Shown: positions 10,253 to 21,419 of the stretch, piece after piece | Layout of the letters: each line of letters begins with the position of its first letter | Position numbering within the stretch: position 1 is the first letter of the stretch | From: Lunularia cruciata | Taxonomy: Eukaryota > Streptophyta > Marchantiopsida > Lunulariales > Lunulariaceae | DNA: 64,000 nt | Reading direction: 5' to 3' | Assembly: GCA_948567375.1 (NCBI GenBank) | Contig: OX419761.1 | Coordinates: 55,368,501-55,432,500, forward strand | Notes under the pieces: generated by a model | The model's input: only the letters and a program-made list of their open reading frames with translations | Database searches by the model: none | What the model was told of the DNA's origin: nothing | Program-made: the position numbers and the translations under genes

Positions 10253-12106
10253 TGTGGTACACACATTTTTCATTTTTGATAAGTTTTGAAGAAGAAGTGC
10301 ACTGTTGAAACCAAATTGAACCCAAATGGAGAAGACACAAGGAGAAGCCTATGAATTGATCCAACCCAAGTAAGTCTACATTGTTTCAAAGGAAGAAGAA
10401 CCTACAGAAGAACTACTTTGTTTGGATTGGACCCAAAGGAGGGTTAACCAAAAGGAAAGATACCTCATATTGGAATGGAAGTTTTAGGTCAGGATTACTA
10501 TGGGGCCCGTATCTCAATGACCACATGTCCAAATTGTGTTTGCTATATCTTGCTGGAAGAATATTTTCTAGGGCTTTTTGTTGTTATCAAAATTGTAGAG
10601 TTTGAAGGTTTGTAGCAGAAGTTAAAAGCATTTGAAGTTTATGTAGTAGATGTATGGAGTAGTTGAGAGATACTGGGTCTAGGTGACTTTGGGTGTCAAG
10701 ACTTTGGGGATTAGAAGCTACTTTTCCTCAAGACAAAGATGACCCAATCCAAGTCACTCATTCATTAGATGCATGTGACTTTGAGAGTCTTGCTAGAGTC
10801 ATGTGAGGAAGTCAGAGTAAGGATAGAAGTTAGGATAACCCATGACTTCAATTTCAGTCCTGATTGAAGATAGGATAGAATTAGAAGAGAAAATAGCTAT
10901 AGTGAATGAACCCAAAGTGTAGGATACAAGGAAGAGAAAGGCAAAGGATATGGATCTGAAAAATTTGTTGATTTTCTTGAGAGATAGAGTAGATAGGAAA
11001 ATTAGTGAAGTAGGAGATAATGTTCATCTCAAATTAGATTTACTGAAATGAGTTAGAGTAGATTCAAAGTAGTGTGAACTTAGGAACCCAAGGTGAAGTA
11101 TCAAATGTAGGAGTGCAAGTGTCTTTGGATGACTTATCTGAGATATTAGGGATGAGTGGATCTAAAGCTAAGGAGATAGATAGAATGCCCATGAGGTCAA
11201 TTAGAGTTCAGATTGAAGAAGTGATAGAAATTGAAGAAGATGTAGAAGTTGATAGAACCAAGGTAGAGGAAACAAAGGAAGTTACATTGGGCTTAGTAGA
11301 AGAGGAAGAGGTAGACATTGGATCAGTTTAACTGATTTGAGATTTGAATTGACAAATATCAAGAGTGGGTTGCCATTTTGGATCTAGAGATTGTTAGGGA
11401 ACAATATATTTGTTAGATAACTATCAAAGTCTGCGTATTCAAAGGAAGCATTTGCAGTGAGTCGTTGTTCAATATTTTTATTTCTGAAGTTGAGTGGAGC
11501 AAAGTGTTGTAACTCAGTGCTCGTCATTTCAGCTTAATTCCAATTATCAATCTTGTGTGTGTGTTTGTGAGTGTTGGGAGAATTTTGAAGTGCAAGTTAG
11601 AGTGTTGGATGTTGGATTCACATTGCTGATTTTATCTTATGTTTTTGATCCTAAGTGGATAGCAATCAAAGCAATGCCTTGACAGATCTGTGAGGAATTG
11701 TAGTATTGGTAGTATTTTGCATCGGTGAGCGTAGTACACAATTGATGCAAAGCAATTTTGATCAAGGAAGTTGTGCCTTTAGTGGAGGGGTGAAACACAA
11801 TTCTGAGGCAAAGTCATTTTTTAGTGAAGTGGCCTGCTTTAGAAGAATCTGAATCATCACAATCAAGATTGTTTGGAAAGTTTTGATGGTTTTGTGATTA
11901 TGGAGTGTTAAATTGTGATGAGACTATGAGTCAATACTTATTACTCTCTTCTAGGTGTGGTTTCTACCTCAAAGATTAAAGATGCAACCAAGAAGAACTT
12001 CATTGTTACATTTTACTTTGTATTTGACCATTTTTTACTCGTATCTCTGTGGGAACAAACTTGACTTATTGATTACCGCAAAAGTGAGACTTGCCGGGTT
12101 GTCACA
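10253..12106 (+). mobile_element. Complete family T element (copy A) with 5-bp target duplication
   Basis: The element begins TGTGGTACACACATTTTTC and ends GGGTTGTCACA, giving TGTG..CACA termini. CTTGT is repeated directly at 10,248-10,252 and 12,107-12,111. TG..CA ends with a 5-bp duplication are typical of LTR retroelement insertion. Yet the 1,854 bp contain no internal pair of long repeats. It may be a solo LTR whose U3 carries coding sequence, or a non-autonomous element lacking recognisable LTRs. The copies at 52,780 (same left end) and 61,013 (same right end, inverted) confirm both termini. Orientation is set by the conserved ORF remnant at about 11.0-11.3 kb and a TATTTAAAGG-type box position near 11,435. 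Confidence 0.75.
10990..11331 (+). pseudogene. C-terminal remnant of the family T protein
   Basis: The 85-codon ORF from 11,074 ends in an acidic tail with EEEEVDIG. The inverted copy C ends with EAEEEVDIG at about 61,785. Just upstream, GDNVHLKLDLLK matches EDNITIRLDLVK of copy C and EDNISIRLGLIK of copy B. A frameshift near 11,050 separates the two blocks. Compared with copies B and C, copy A has lost most of the N-terminal coding part. Confidence 0.55.
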
Positions 12107-12111
12107 CTTGT
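12107..12111. repeat. Target site duplication, right copy (family T copy A)
   Basis: CTTGT directly follows the terminal CACA and matches 10,248-10,252. Confidence 0.75.
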
Positions 12112-12700
12112 CTTGTCTCAAGCCTCTCATCCAAGAATTTTAATTTCTAGATGTCCCTTCTATGTCCTCTATTGGGCCGCTTGCTCTTGCTGTTACTCTC
12201 TCAAGCCTCTCTCTTTCCCAAAAATCCACCCTTTTAAATTCCTCAAGAATTGAAGCTCATGAGTTAATTCCATAGAGCTCTCAATTTCCATATCCATATA
12301 AAGCACACTTTCAAATAAATCACCAAATCATTACAAGGAAACAACTCGGATTACAAAATAAGGAATGCAAGAGAACATGATCTTATATGATCTTATATAA
12401 GAGACATTATAATAGAGTTAGAGGAGTAGTTCAGAATGATGACTCTTCACTTGACACCCTTCTACTCATCACCAATCATTGATCTCATGTGGCACCTTTC
12501 AATGTGTGATACATTAGTGGTACCAAAAATTTATAACCCATAGAGTGTTAAAATTTTGTATAACTATCTAGAGTTCAGAAAACCTTGAAGCCAGAACTTT
12601 ATTAATCCAGAATGTGTTACAATTTGTATAACTATCCAAAGTTCAAAACACCTCAAAGTTTATTGAAGGCTCAATATATATTCATCATAACTTCTCTTCT
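12112..12700. other. No gene seen
   Basis: The pyrimidine-rich continuation of the 9.85-kb array is followed by ordinary AT-rich DNA with a short GATCTTATA duplication near 12,380. No ORF of interest. Confidence 0.4.
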
Positions 12701-12705
12701 CTCTT

Positions 12706-12855
12706 CCTTGCTTTGGCTAGCTTGGCCAATGATAGGAGGCATTTCATATACCTCCTCAATTTCTTCTTCATTTCTCTCCTCCTTGCTTTGGCTAGTTTGG
12801 CCAATGATAGGAGGTATTTCATATACCTCCTTTGTTTCTTCTTTGCCGGTAAACT
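12706..12855. repeat. 75-bp tandem duplication, two units
   Basis: CCTTGCTTTGGCTAG starts at 12,706 and, with one change, at 12,781. The unit includes GGCCAATGATAGGAGG. Because 75 is divisible by three, both strands read as duplicated peptides, for example WPMIGGISYTS twice on the plus strand. No known domain is visible. Confidence 0.9.
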
Positions 12856-15800
12856 CATCTTCCTCCCATATTCATCTATTAATAAGAAAATGATGAAAAA
12901 TAATACAAGCATTGATCCATTGCAATAGATATCTATTTCCTTATGATTAATTTTCAATTGTACCTTAACTCTCACTATGAGTACTCTATGCTCTTTAGAA
13001 CACCTGTGCAAAGTTCATTCACTATTTGAGTCCAAGCTACACATTTATTGTGATCTATCCTATCCTTTGAGTGTTGCAATTTTATAATTTGATGACACTA
13101 GATGGCTCATGGGAGTATAGCCCAAATCACCTTAGAGATATTGGTGATGATTGAATGAATCATTAGCTCCTTGTTGATTCATATCTCTCCAGACTCAAGA
13201 TTTCCTTAGGCAAGCCATATTATGGCTTGACCCAAAAATTCTTGCATTACCATCAGATATCAAAATTTAAAATAACACAACAAGACAAGTAATTCTTAAA
13301 CAAAAGCTCACCACAAATTTCCAAATTTGAAAATCAGATGCTTTTTGAAACAAGAACAACCACCAAGTTTCACTAAAATAAAAAAATGATAGAATAGGAT
13401 GCATCTTGAAGCAAAAACACAATAAAATAGATTATGATACAAGTACTTGCCACAAGTGAAATGAATAATTTACCTCACATTTTTGCATATTGCTTGTCCA
13501 TTAATAGAATAAGACTCCTTTCAAAATGAATAACTTGTCTCATGTTATTGCATATCACTTTTCTATTGATAGAATAAGACTCCTTCATGGTGAAATAAAT
13601 TTCTCCATCAATATTAGGACATTGGGCTATAGGGAACAATGTTGCATCTACTAGTCCAACACACACCAAAAATCATTTTAGGGCATTTAAAAAAATTTCT
13701 CTCTCTCTCCTCACCTCCGTAACTTAATTAGATAAGATTGTTATGATAACTCTCTCAATGAAATTTGTAGTAGATCCTAAATTGATACTCCACAAATTTT
13801 TTCTCTTTGAAATACAAGCTCCATTCCCATTATGACCAAATATGTCCAATGCTATTGCAAGTTGAATCAAAACAGAAATTCATTTCCTTCATGACTTGCT
13901 TTCTTGAAACACCTTGTGGTCTTTGATGAGATCTAACAAAGTATAAAATGACTGCACATTCTTCCTCATCAATTGTTAAAATTGCAATAGATCTAAATTT
14001 ATGAATAATTGGGAGATAAATTTTGGTCCATTCCATAAGTCGTCAATCTACTAAATATTTTGTAGAGTAAGCAAAGTCCCACCACCAAAAAAATTCACTA
14101 ACACCTCCCAAGGAATCTACTCCATCTCATTCTTCCTTTTCTGTATCATCTTGCCATAATCCATGATTGCGCATGTCCAATTCCATATGATACCCCTTTC
14201 TATGGACAATTCACCCTAGCATTCTACCACTTGCAATTGCATACATTTCTTTATTTTGTTGGACAACTCTAGCCGATTGCTTATGTGAGGCGTGATGATG
14301 TCAAGACACCAAGGGATACCAAAAGCAACACACATAGAATACCTCTAAAAGTATCACCCTACACCTTGGTTTCAAAATGGTTTGGGAAATATTTTCCTTC
14401 ACTTCACTTTTCTAACTGCATGCAAATATCTTTATGAGGTGAAATTTAAATTGAACCCATTATTCTCTGTTTCTCTCCCCTTTGTCTGCTCTCTAGTTCT
14501 CCTCATTTTTCTATTCTCTTGTGAAAGTTCTCTTTTTTATTCTCCTCCATTTCTCCCCATTCTTTAGTTCTATCCTCTCTCATGCAAGTTCTCTCTTTCT
14601 ATTCTCCTTTGTCATATCCCTATTGGGGGAAAAATCAATCTCATTCATTGTCTATTCTCTTGTGACATTTTCCTTCCTCTTCTCATGTTCTCCTTTCACA
14701 TCCATGCAAAAGGAAATTACACTTTTTTTTCACAATTTGATGGCTGTCCTCCTCTAGTGTTCAATTTCTAGACCATTTCCTTCTATTCAAGCACATGCAT
14801 GAGTATCTCTTTGGAATCAAGAGCAGTAACATATGCATAAATTTCAAGAGCAGATCAACATACTCTTTGTTTAGATGACAAATCTCAGACATATTCTCCT
14901 TCAATGGCAAAACTCAAATCTCCTTTGTTGGCGTCAAAGTTTGATTTCTCTTGTTCAAATGGCAAAGCTCAAATGTACTCTCCTTCAAGGTTCATAAATT
15001 TGAATTTAAATGGCAAAGCTCAACCCACTTGCCTCACTCAAGTTGGCATTTTTTAAAATAACTTGATAGGGATTGAAGTGTATTTTTGGTGGAGTGGGTT
15101 CTTGGATTGGTGCTATTTTCATCTCAAATTTTAATAATTTGTTTTTATTGATCATTGATTAATCTTATTTATTGTTATTAATAATACTTAATAGTTACAG
15201 AAAAATTCACTTCCTCACTGTCATGACATTTGGCGGGGTAGGGTTTAGAATTACCATCAAAATATTACAACAATGAGAGATCTACCGTAAAGTTACAAAG
15301 TACCCGGGTGCCTTCCTACTATAAAAGATTCCTTGACCACCCATCAATTCTTTTATGGGAGGTGAAAACTGTATTTTTGAAGCCCCCTAATGCATGAGTA
15401 CTAAATTTTTTTATTACTAAATGTCAGTAAATGTCCGTAAATATCTTGATGGGAAATTGAAAACATGACCCTTAGCTTTTCATGAGGTACATATGATCCT
15501 TCAGAGTAAAATGATACAAAATTAAAATCTATCCACCTTTGGTTTTACTATAAAAAAGGGTTTTACTATAACCCTACTTTTTCAGAGGACCATTCAATTT
15601 TCAACCAAACCATGCTTATGGAAATCCATAAAATATTTTATGGACTTCACATAGCTTTCCATAAATTTTGAAAATCTGGGATTTGAAACACCCCTTTTAC
15701 ATCATAATTATTTCTTGCTAATTTCATCCATAAACCTCTACTAAGGTCAACTCGGAGTTTGAATTGAAATTCCCTCCAAAAATTGTAGCCTGGATTGTAA

Positions 15801-16700
15801 AACTATAAAAAAATATAAGGACTATTCATTTGTGTGAGAGTCTCTTTTCTGAGTACCCAGCAGAAATTTTGCGAACAGTCGGGTCCATAAGTAAACAATA
15901 AATTTCCCATTTGAACCCCTCTATTACAAGGTTTCACTTTCTGAATTTATGGGAGAGTGCTTCATCCCGTGAACTTCTCGTCACAATATTGACGAGGTTT
16001 CATAAATCAAATCAAATATATTCAGGAACAAGTCCGACAAAAGTTTAAAGTTTAGATTAAATTTTTTGGCTAATGTAAATCTTGGTGTGAGGTATAGGGG
16101 TTTATAATTTACAAAACAAATCAACAAGTCGTACAAATTTGAAGTTTGGATTAATTTTTAGTTCATGTAAGTTTTGGTATGAGTTTTTAGGCCTGATGGT
16201 GTATAGAATATATAAAAGTTTACACATTATTAAAATTATGATCCATTAACATTTATAAGGGTACACGAGTGCCTCCCGTAACACACAAGTTCCCCTTTTC
16301 ACACCTCTTCATAATCTATGGGACATCCCATAGATCGTCCAAACATATCTTTATATGCTTTTTGGCTGCGGGAGAGTGTGGAGACGGGAGAGTAGAGGGA
16401 GTGACGGGAGAAGACATCTATAATTCCTGAGTGCTCTCTAGCATATAGCACTCGAGTGAATAGTAGACTCTCTTCATTTTTCAATTTTGGATCCATTGGT
16501 ACCTAGATTGAGGACTATGGAGAATGGAGTAGAAAGTTATGAGGATTTTTAGCTTTTTTATGGTTTAGAGTGATCATTACACATTGAGAGTGATGGGTCG
16601 GGAATTTTTATTTCCAATCTCTTGGTTTTCATGATTAAGTTCCATAGGAATTTAGTTTGAAAATTTTGGAGATGGAAATTGAAAGTTATGAGAGTTTATA
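12856..16700. other. No gene seen; AT-rich with a pyrimidine-rich patch
   Basis: I see no supportable gene. 14,380-14,760 is a C/T-rich low-complexity patch with loose repeats of TCTATTCTCTTGTG. The phrase AATGGCAAAGCTCAA recurs between 14,910 and 15,030. 15,200-16,300 is AT-rich and uses the same ATAAATTTATGG-like phrases as 2.2-2.9 kb. Small ORFs in these stretches look like composition artefacts. Confidence 0.4.
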
Positions 16701-16840
16701 GATTTTAGTGTTTGGAGAGATTGTTTTCTTATGTGAGTTGGGATCTAAGGGGATGTGGTTTTGCAGATATGGGGAGATATGGAGAAGAGCATCATGTGTT
16801 ACTATCATTATTTGTGTGCTAGCCATAGCTACACCTTCCC

Positions 16841-17800
16841 ATGTGCGGTTGCCTAGAGCGACTCGGGATACACCATGTTCGGTGTGTCACGACACTTTAC
16901 CTTGCATGGGTAAAGACCCATGTGGGAAGGATGCACAAGGACTATGATTGGACCACTTGGGATACCCACGTGAGACGAGCAACCACATTGATAGTAGTGA
17001 CACTTGGGATTATGCATGCTTCTTCTATCTCTTTGTTGATCGTTCCAGGGATACTGATCGAGTCGTGGGAGTGTTTAGCTTCTCAAGCGGGTTGCATTTT
17101 GGGGTTATTTGAGACTAGTTTTCCATGTCCATGTCTATTCCATAGGCTACCCTGCACACTCCATGATGAGGCTAGACAAGCTTTTTGCCTACCACTTGAT
17201 CGTTTGGCACGTGATCCCTTGGACAAGTTAGCATGGTTCCTATTCCTCTTACTCCCTCGATGGTGTCTTCGCTATGCTAGAGGGGGGCTTGCGGGGCACA
17301 AAGAGGTGGCTGCTAGATTTCATCAATTCCAAGCAAGGGATTGGGCGGCCCGTTGGGAGGAGTCTGTTAGGGCTACACAATTTAGGAGACAGACATTGCC
17401 ACAAGATACCACAAAGTCCACTCAATTATGATGGTGTAGGACATTAGGTCAAGCGGGAGAATTTAGTAGGGAGGCACGAGCACTACACCTTTGTCTATGG
17501 CAAATCTATTGATGAGACTATCTCTTCTCTATGCTCACTACATCCTATACCAGTAGAGGGACTACCACTAGAGGTCTTAAATTATCAGCCTGAGCAGCCT
17601 TTATGTCTTGATAGGTCGCTTTTTGCACAAGCATTGTGCACTGCCCCTCGCCTTTCCTCAAAAGGCTTGTCAAGGATGGTTTATGAGCACCTTAAAGATT
17701 GCTTCTAGGAAGATGATCCTTCTTGTGGTTTTACCGAGTTGTTTTAGGTGGCTGTAGTAGTAGCAAGAGGAGACATTCCTATGTCTATTAGTTAGGTATT
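16841..17800 (+). pseudogene. N-terminal region of the RT element
   Basis: A 196-codon ORF (16,841-17,431) contains PRWCLRYARGGLAGHKEVAA and ends in a Gln-rich stretch. The next 350 bp continue in other frames with recognisable pieces such as LNYQPEQPLCLDRSLF and GLSRMVYEHL. This is the region that precedes the RT core in a plant RT lineage I recall only by its motifs. Its function, perhaps nucleic-acid binding, is not evident. The start codon is not trustworthy because the reading frame changes at least twice before the RT core. Confidence 0.5.
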
Positions 17801-19050
17801 AGGTGCTAGTAAACTTCTCATGATGGAGAAGGGCACAAGGAGCATTAGACCGATTGCCATTGGAGAGATCTTTTTGCATTTGGTTACTCAGACCATTGTC
17901 CTTTAGCATCATTCTCACTTTTGATAGCACCTCAATCCACATCAATTTGGAGTAGCTTACACCTGGAGGATGTGAGGCTATATCTTTAGGCATTAGAGCA
18001 CTCCTAGATATCCATCCGGAGTGGGTTGTCCTACAGGTGGATGTTGAGAACGCTTTTAATAGCGTCTCACGGGCATCCATCTTTAGAGAACTTAGAGAGG
18101 CTGGTGGATCCTTGGCAAGTCTCATTCCTTTTGTGCAGTCTTTTTATGGCTCTCCTGCTTCCCTTTACTACCAGCATGGTGGTTCACAAGAGGGAGTCAC
18201 CATCTTGGAGTCAGCTGTTGGTACACGTTAGGGAGATCCTTTGGGGGGGGGGTCCTTATTTGCCATGGCTCACTTTAGAGCTCTCCTATCTACTACTTTG
18301 GCCATGCCAATTTGTGTATTTCTCTCCTTGGCAGATGATACACACATTGTAGGCCCTATAGATCAGATTAGGCAAGCCTTTGACTACTTGACTACCGAGC
18401 TACATCTAGTAGGCTTGAGAGTCAAGGTATCAAAGTGTAGGGCATGGTCCCCTATAGGTATCCCTCCACACCTTGAGCTTCTAAAGGGATGTATCACATC
18501 CACATATGGACTTTGTGTTCTTGGAGTGCCAATAAAATTGGAGGATTTTGTCACACGCTTCTTAGATGCTGCCCTTGTAGAGGAAGTTCTCCATGTGGAT
18601 GACCTTCCATTACTAGGAGATCCGCAAGTGGCATTTGGTATACTTTCCTCCAGTATTGCTCGTCAACCATCCTACCTCATTTGCACAATTCCTCCCTCTT
18701 CGTCCTTCCTTTCACGTCTGAGAGCATTTGATAGGAGGATTATGGGAATCTTTGGTGATATTATTGGACCAAGGACTTTTGAGTGTGTGACAGGGGATTT
18801 GGCATGTAGACAAATGGCTCTACCAATCCCATGTGGGGTTGGCTTGCTGTTGATGGAGGAGACTGCATCTATAGCATTTTTGGGTAGTTGGGCTCTCTTG
18901 GTACCCCTACTTTCCTCTTGTTTTGTGGTTGCTGATAGGCCGGTTTTGGAGACTTATGTGATAGAAGTGGAGGGAGGATCCTTTTCTCTCCAAGTGTTAT
19001 TGCAGAAGACGAGAGATAGTCTATCCCCACAAGCACAAGAGGATTCTTGA
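17800..19050 (+). pseudogene. Reverse transcriptase core of a non-LTR-type element
   Basis: RT blocks appear in order: SIRPIAIGE (about 17,847), PHQFGVA, WVVLQVDVENAFNSVSR (about 18,025-18,072), GTR-stop-GDPLGG (18,220-18,250) and SLADDTHIVG (18,325-18,355). The catalytic ADD of the palm is present. The stop at 18,229 is TAG between GTR and GDP, where RTs normally have Gln. A frameshift near 17,965 separates the first two blocks from the rest. 18,037-19,050 is one frame apart from that TAG. The absence of LTRs and the GTR..GDP/ADD pattern suggest a non-LTR-type RT. It lacks the usual plant L1 signature (YADD). Confidence 0.8.
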
Positions 19051-19989
19051 CCTTTTGCTTCAATATTGTCAGATTGGACAAGAGGTTTACCGTCTTCCTT
19101 GATGGAGCGATAGTGTGAGCATACTCTATATTCTCTCTCAGTCGACTTGTCCATTCCTTAGGCTACTAGAGCACGTCTTTGCTCTTGCTTCGGCAAGGGT
19201 GTAGGCTCTTGGATCCTACCTCGACCATGCATTAGGGCATTTTGACTTGCACCAACTACTTTCTCTACAGCGATGAGGTTTTGCCTAGGTTTGGTCCACC
19301 CATCTACATCTTCATTACTCACTTGTGGGTGTGGTTCTACACTAGATGCAGCAGCGGTCCACATGACACAGTGTCCTTTTGGAGGGTAGAGGATAGCTAC
19401 CCATGATGCCATTAGGGACATAGTGTTTGCTATGGCACGAGAGAGTGGATACTTGGCTTGGACGGAGCGTCCGTATGCTTTGCAGACAACACGTGTCAAG
19501 GCAAACTTATATTTGGTCCGAGATGATCAGGTGACAATAGCAGATGTTGTGGTTACGGACCCTACACGGGATACAATTTTGGAGGGAGTGATTACCCATC
19601 CCCCTGGATGGGCGGTGAGTGCAGCAGCAGGTCGCAAGGTCTCCAAGTATAGGGGCATGCAGCAAGGTCACCTCTTTGTTCCTCTAACCTTGGAGTTATA
19701 TGGAGCAATGGACACGACATTTGACACATTTGTCAGGGAGTGCACGACAACTTATCATGTTAGGTGTCAGGGAGTACCACTCTCACTCTCATACTTTGTA
19801 GCATATTTTAGACAGCGTGTGTCCATTGCTCTACAGGAGTGCAGTGGCTGGTGCCATCCATAGGAGAGCAATCACATTAGGTGATGTTTCTTCGGATGCT
19901 CCAGTTGTGTGTAGACTGTACGCCTTGCATAGCTTGGATATTTTAGGTGCGGTAGGGCAGATTTCTCATATAGACTTTATTGGGGCTTA
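19051..19989 (+). pseudogene. C-terminal zinc knuckle and putative restriction-like endonuclease of the RT element
   Basis: The RT frame continues after TGA at 19,048, with further stops TAG 19,111, TAG 19,159, TGA 19,243 and TAG 19,387. It contains a Cys-x-Cys-x9-His-x3-Cys cluster at about 19,324-19,371. Then comes an open 146-codon stretch with YLVRDDQVTIADVVVTDPT at about 19,507-19,566. A zinc knuckle followed by an acidic beta-strand block is the layout of RLE-type non-LTR elements (R2-like) in established families. The upstream acidic residue expected for that nuclease is Asn here (VKANLYLV). A frameshift near 19,855 precedes the end of the frame at TAG 19,987. The nuclease assignment is an inference. 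Confidence 0.5.
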
Positions 19990-20080
19990 GCCCCATGTTA
20001 CCTTTTTTGTCTCTCCCTTGTACGGCTTGATGGGGTCTTCCCATCTTTCGTTTTCCTCCGTGGTCGCCTTTTTCATTACT
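19855..20080 (+). repeat. 3' tail of the RT element, copy 1
   Basis: Contains the last coding block (RAITLGDVSSDAP, then ILGAVGQISHIDFIGA and TAG) and a trailer with CCCCATGTTACC, TGTCTCTCCCTTGT, ACGGCTTGATGGGGTCTTCC and GGTCGCCTTTTTC. The same trailer recurs at 21,017 and 21,175. Confidence 0.85.
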
Positions 20081-21010
20081 TTATAGATGCCAAAGTGAAA
20101 ATCATTATCGTGTACGAGTTTCTTATGGATCCCTCGAAAATTCATAAGGAGCTTGAAATTAGTTTTACAATCCACCTGCTTTACACCCGTAATGTCTGAT
20201 AGTTGTTTTAACTGCGATCAAACCGGAAGACTGGATATTGGAGTTTGCCCGTTTAGTGATAGAGATGAAACGTTTTGGTCCTGTTTTGATCCAGGATGAA
20301 AATTTGTCTTCTGTATCGGAAAACGTGCTGTGGCCGTGGTGAACTTTCCAGTCGTTATTAAACGGTCCCCGAGAACCCGGTAAGGTTCCTTTAGACTTTA
20401 CATAGATGATTGAGATGATTGCAGTTTCTATGGAAGCACGTGCTGACAATTTCTCTTGTTTGTAGATTACTCATAAATGCCCTTAAGGAGTGTTAGCATG
20501 CCGATTCAATAATATCAGCACTTCAGTTGGTGTGGAGTTTGACTTGTACCTGCTTGCCTTTACTTGAGGATTGTCTGGAGCTCTATAATCTATCAGTGAC
20601 GTACTTCGTCTGACAGGAGAAATGGAGGACGCCAATTGTAGTTGATTGATTATTACAGTAGTAGCCTTAAAGGCTACACTGTAGCCTTAAAGAGATGTCA
20701 TCATTTGCAATTTTTTACACTGATCTGTAGATCATGTTGCCGCTCGAACACCTGTGGCGGAAAGTAAAACAGATTATCGTTGTTTGCGGTAATTGATGTC
20801 ACCGTTTTTCCCACTGGGATCCCAGCTAGGGCGAACTTAAAGTTGTGCTTCAGGCTAACCAATTTATACACAAATAACAACGAGCCCCAATATTTAACTT
20901 ATAGGTGATGTTTTTTCACTGATTCTCACAGAAGTATAAGAGCTATTTAAGATATTACCAAGGGTTGGAAACAGTCATTTTATTTTTATAGTTTAGTGTT
21001 TTTAATATTT
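20081..21010. other. CpG-retaining segment of unknown origin
   Basis: This stretch lies between the tails of the RT element. It is visibly richer in CpG (for example GGTCCCCGAGAACCCGG near 20,370) than the flanking DNA. The longest frame is 94 codons on the minus strand (20,165-20,449) and has no motif I recognise. It may be a younger insertion, part of a diverged element copy, or a piece of a host gene. Confidence 0.35.
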
Positions 21011-21016
21011 TTGTAG

Positions 21017-21174
21017 CTAGAATATCTTAGGTGTGGTAGGGCAGATTTCTCATATAGACTCTATTGGGGTTTAGTTCCATTTTACCTATTTTGTCTCTCC
21101 CTTGTAGGTACGGCTTGATGGGGTCTTTCCATCCTTCATTTTATCTATATTATCGCCTTTTTCTTTTTATAGCT
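21017..21174 (+). repeat. 3' tail of the RT element, copy 2 (5'-truncated)
   Basis: Starts with ATATCTTAGGTGTGGTAGGG, which corresponds to the last 20 codons of the element. It continues through TGTCTCTCCCTTGTAG and GGCTTGATGGGGTC to CGCCTTTTTC. It lacks everything upstream. Confidence 0.85.
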
Positions 21175-21400
21175 TAGGAAAGCAATCAAACTAGATGATG
21201 CTTCTTTCGCTGCTCCAGACCCTATGACTTGCATAGCTTGGATATCTTATATGTGATGATAAGGCATATTTTCATATCAATACTATTAATGCCTAGCCCC
21301 ATTTTACCTCATTGTCTCTCCTTTGTCACTTGCCAGGCTTGATGAGGTCTTCCCATCCTTCTTGTGTTCTATGTGGTCGCCTTTTTTATAGTTTGACTGG
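21175..21400 (+). repeat. 3' tail of the RT element, copy 3 (5'-truncated)
   Basis: Starts with AGGAAAGCAATCAAACTAGA, equivalent to position 19,861 of copy 1, and runs through GCCTAGCCCCATTTTACC to GTGGTCGCCTTTTTTATAG. It abuts copy 2 head-to-tail. Tails sharing a 3' end but with different 5' ends fit target-primed, 5'-truncated insertion. Confidence 0.85.
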
Positions 21401-21419
21401 GTACTTCCGTTGAGGTTTT

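Noticed and set aside
14382-14757. Hydrophobic ORFs that look like membrane proteins
   Set aside because: They come from a C/T-rich low-complexity patch, where Phe, Ser and Leu are unavoidable.
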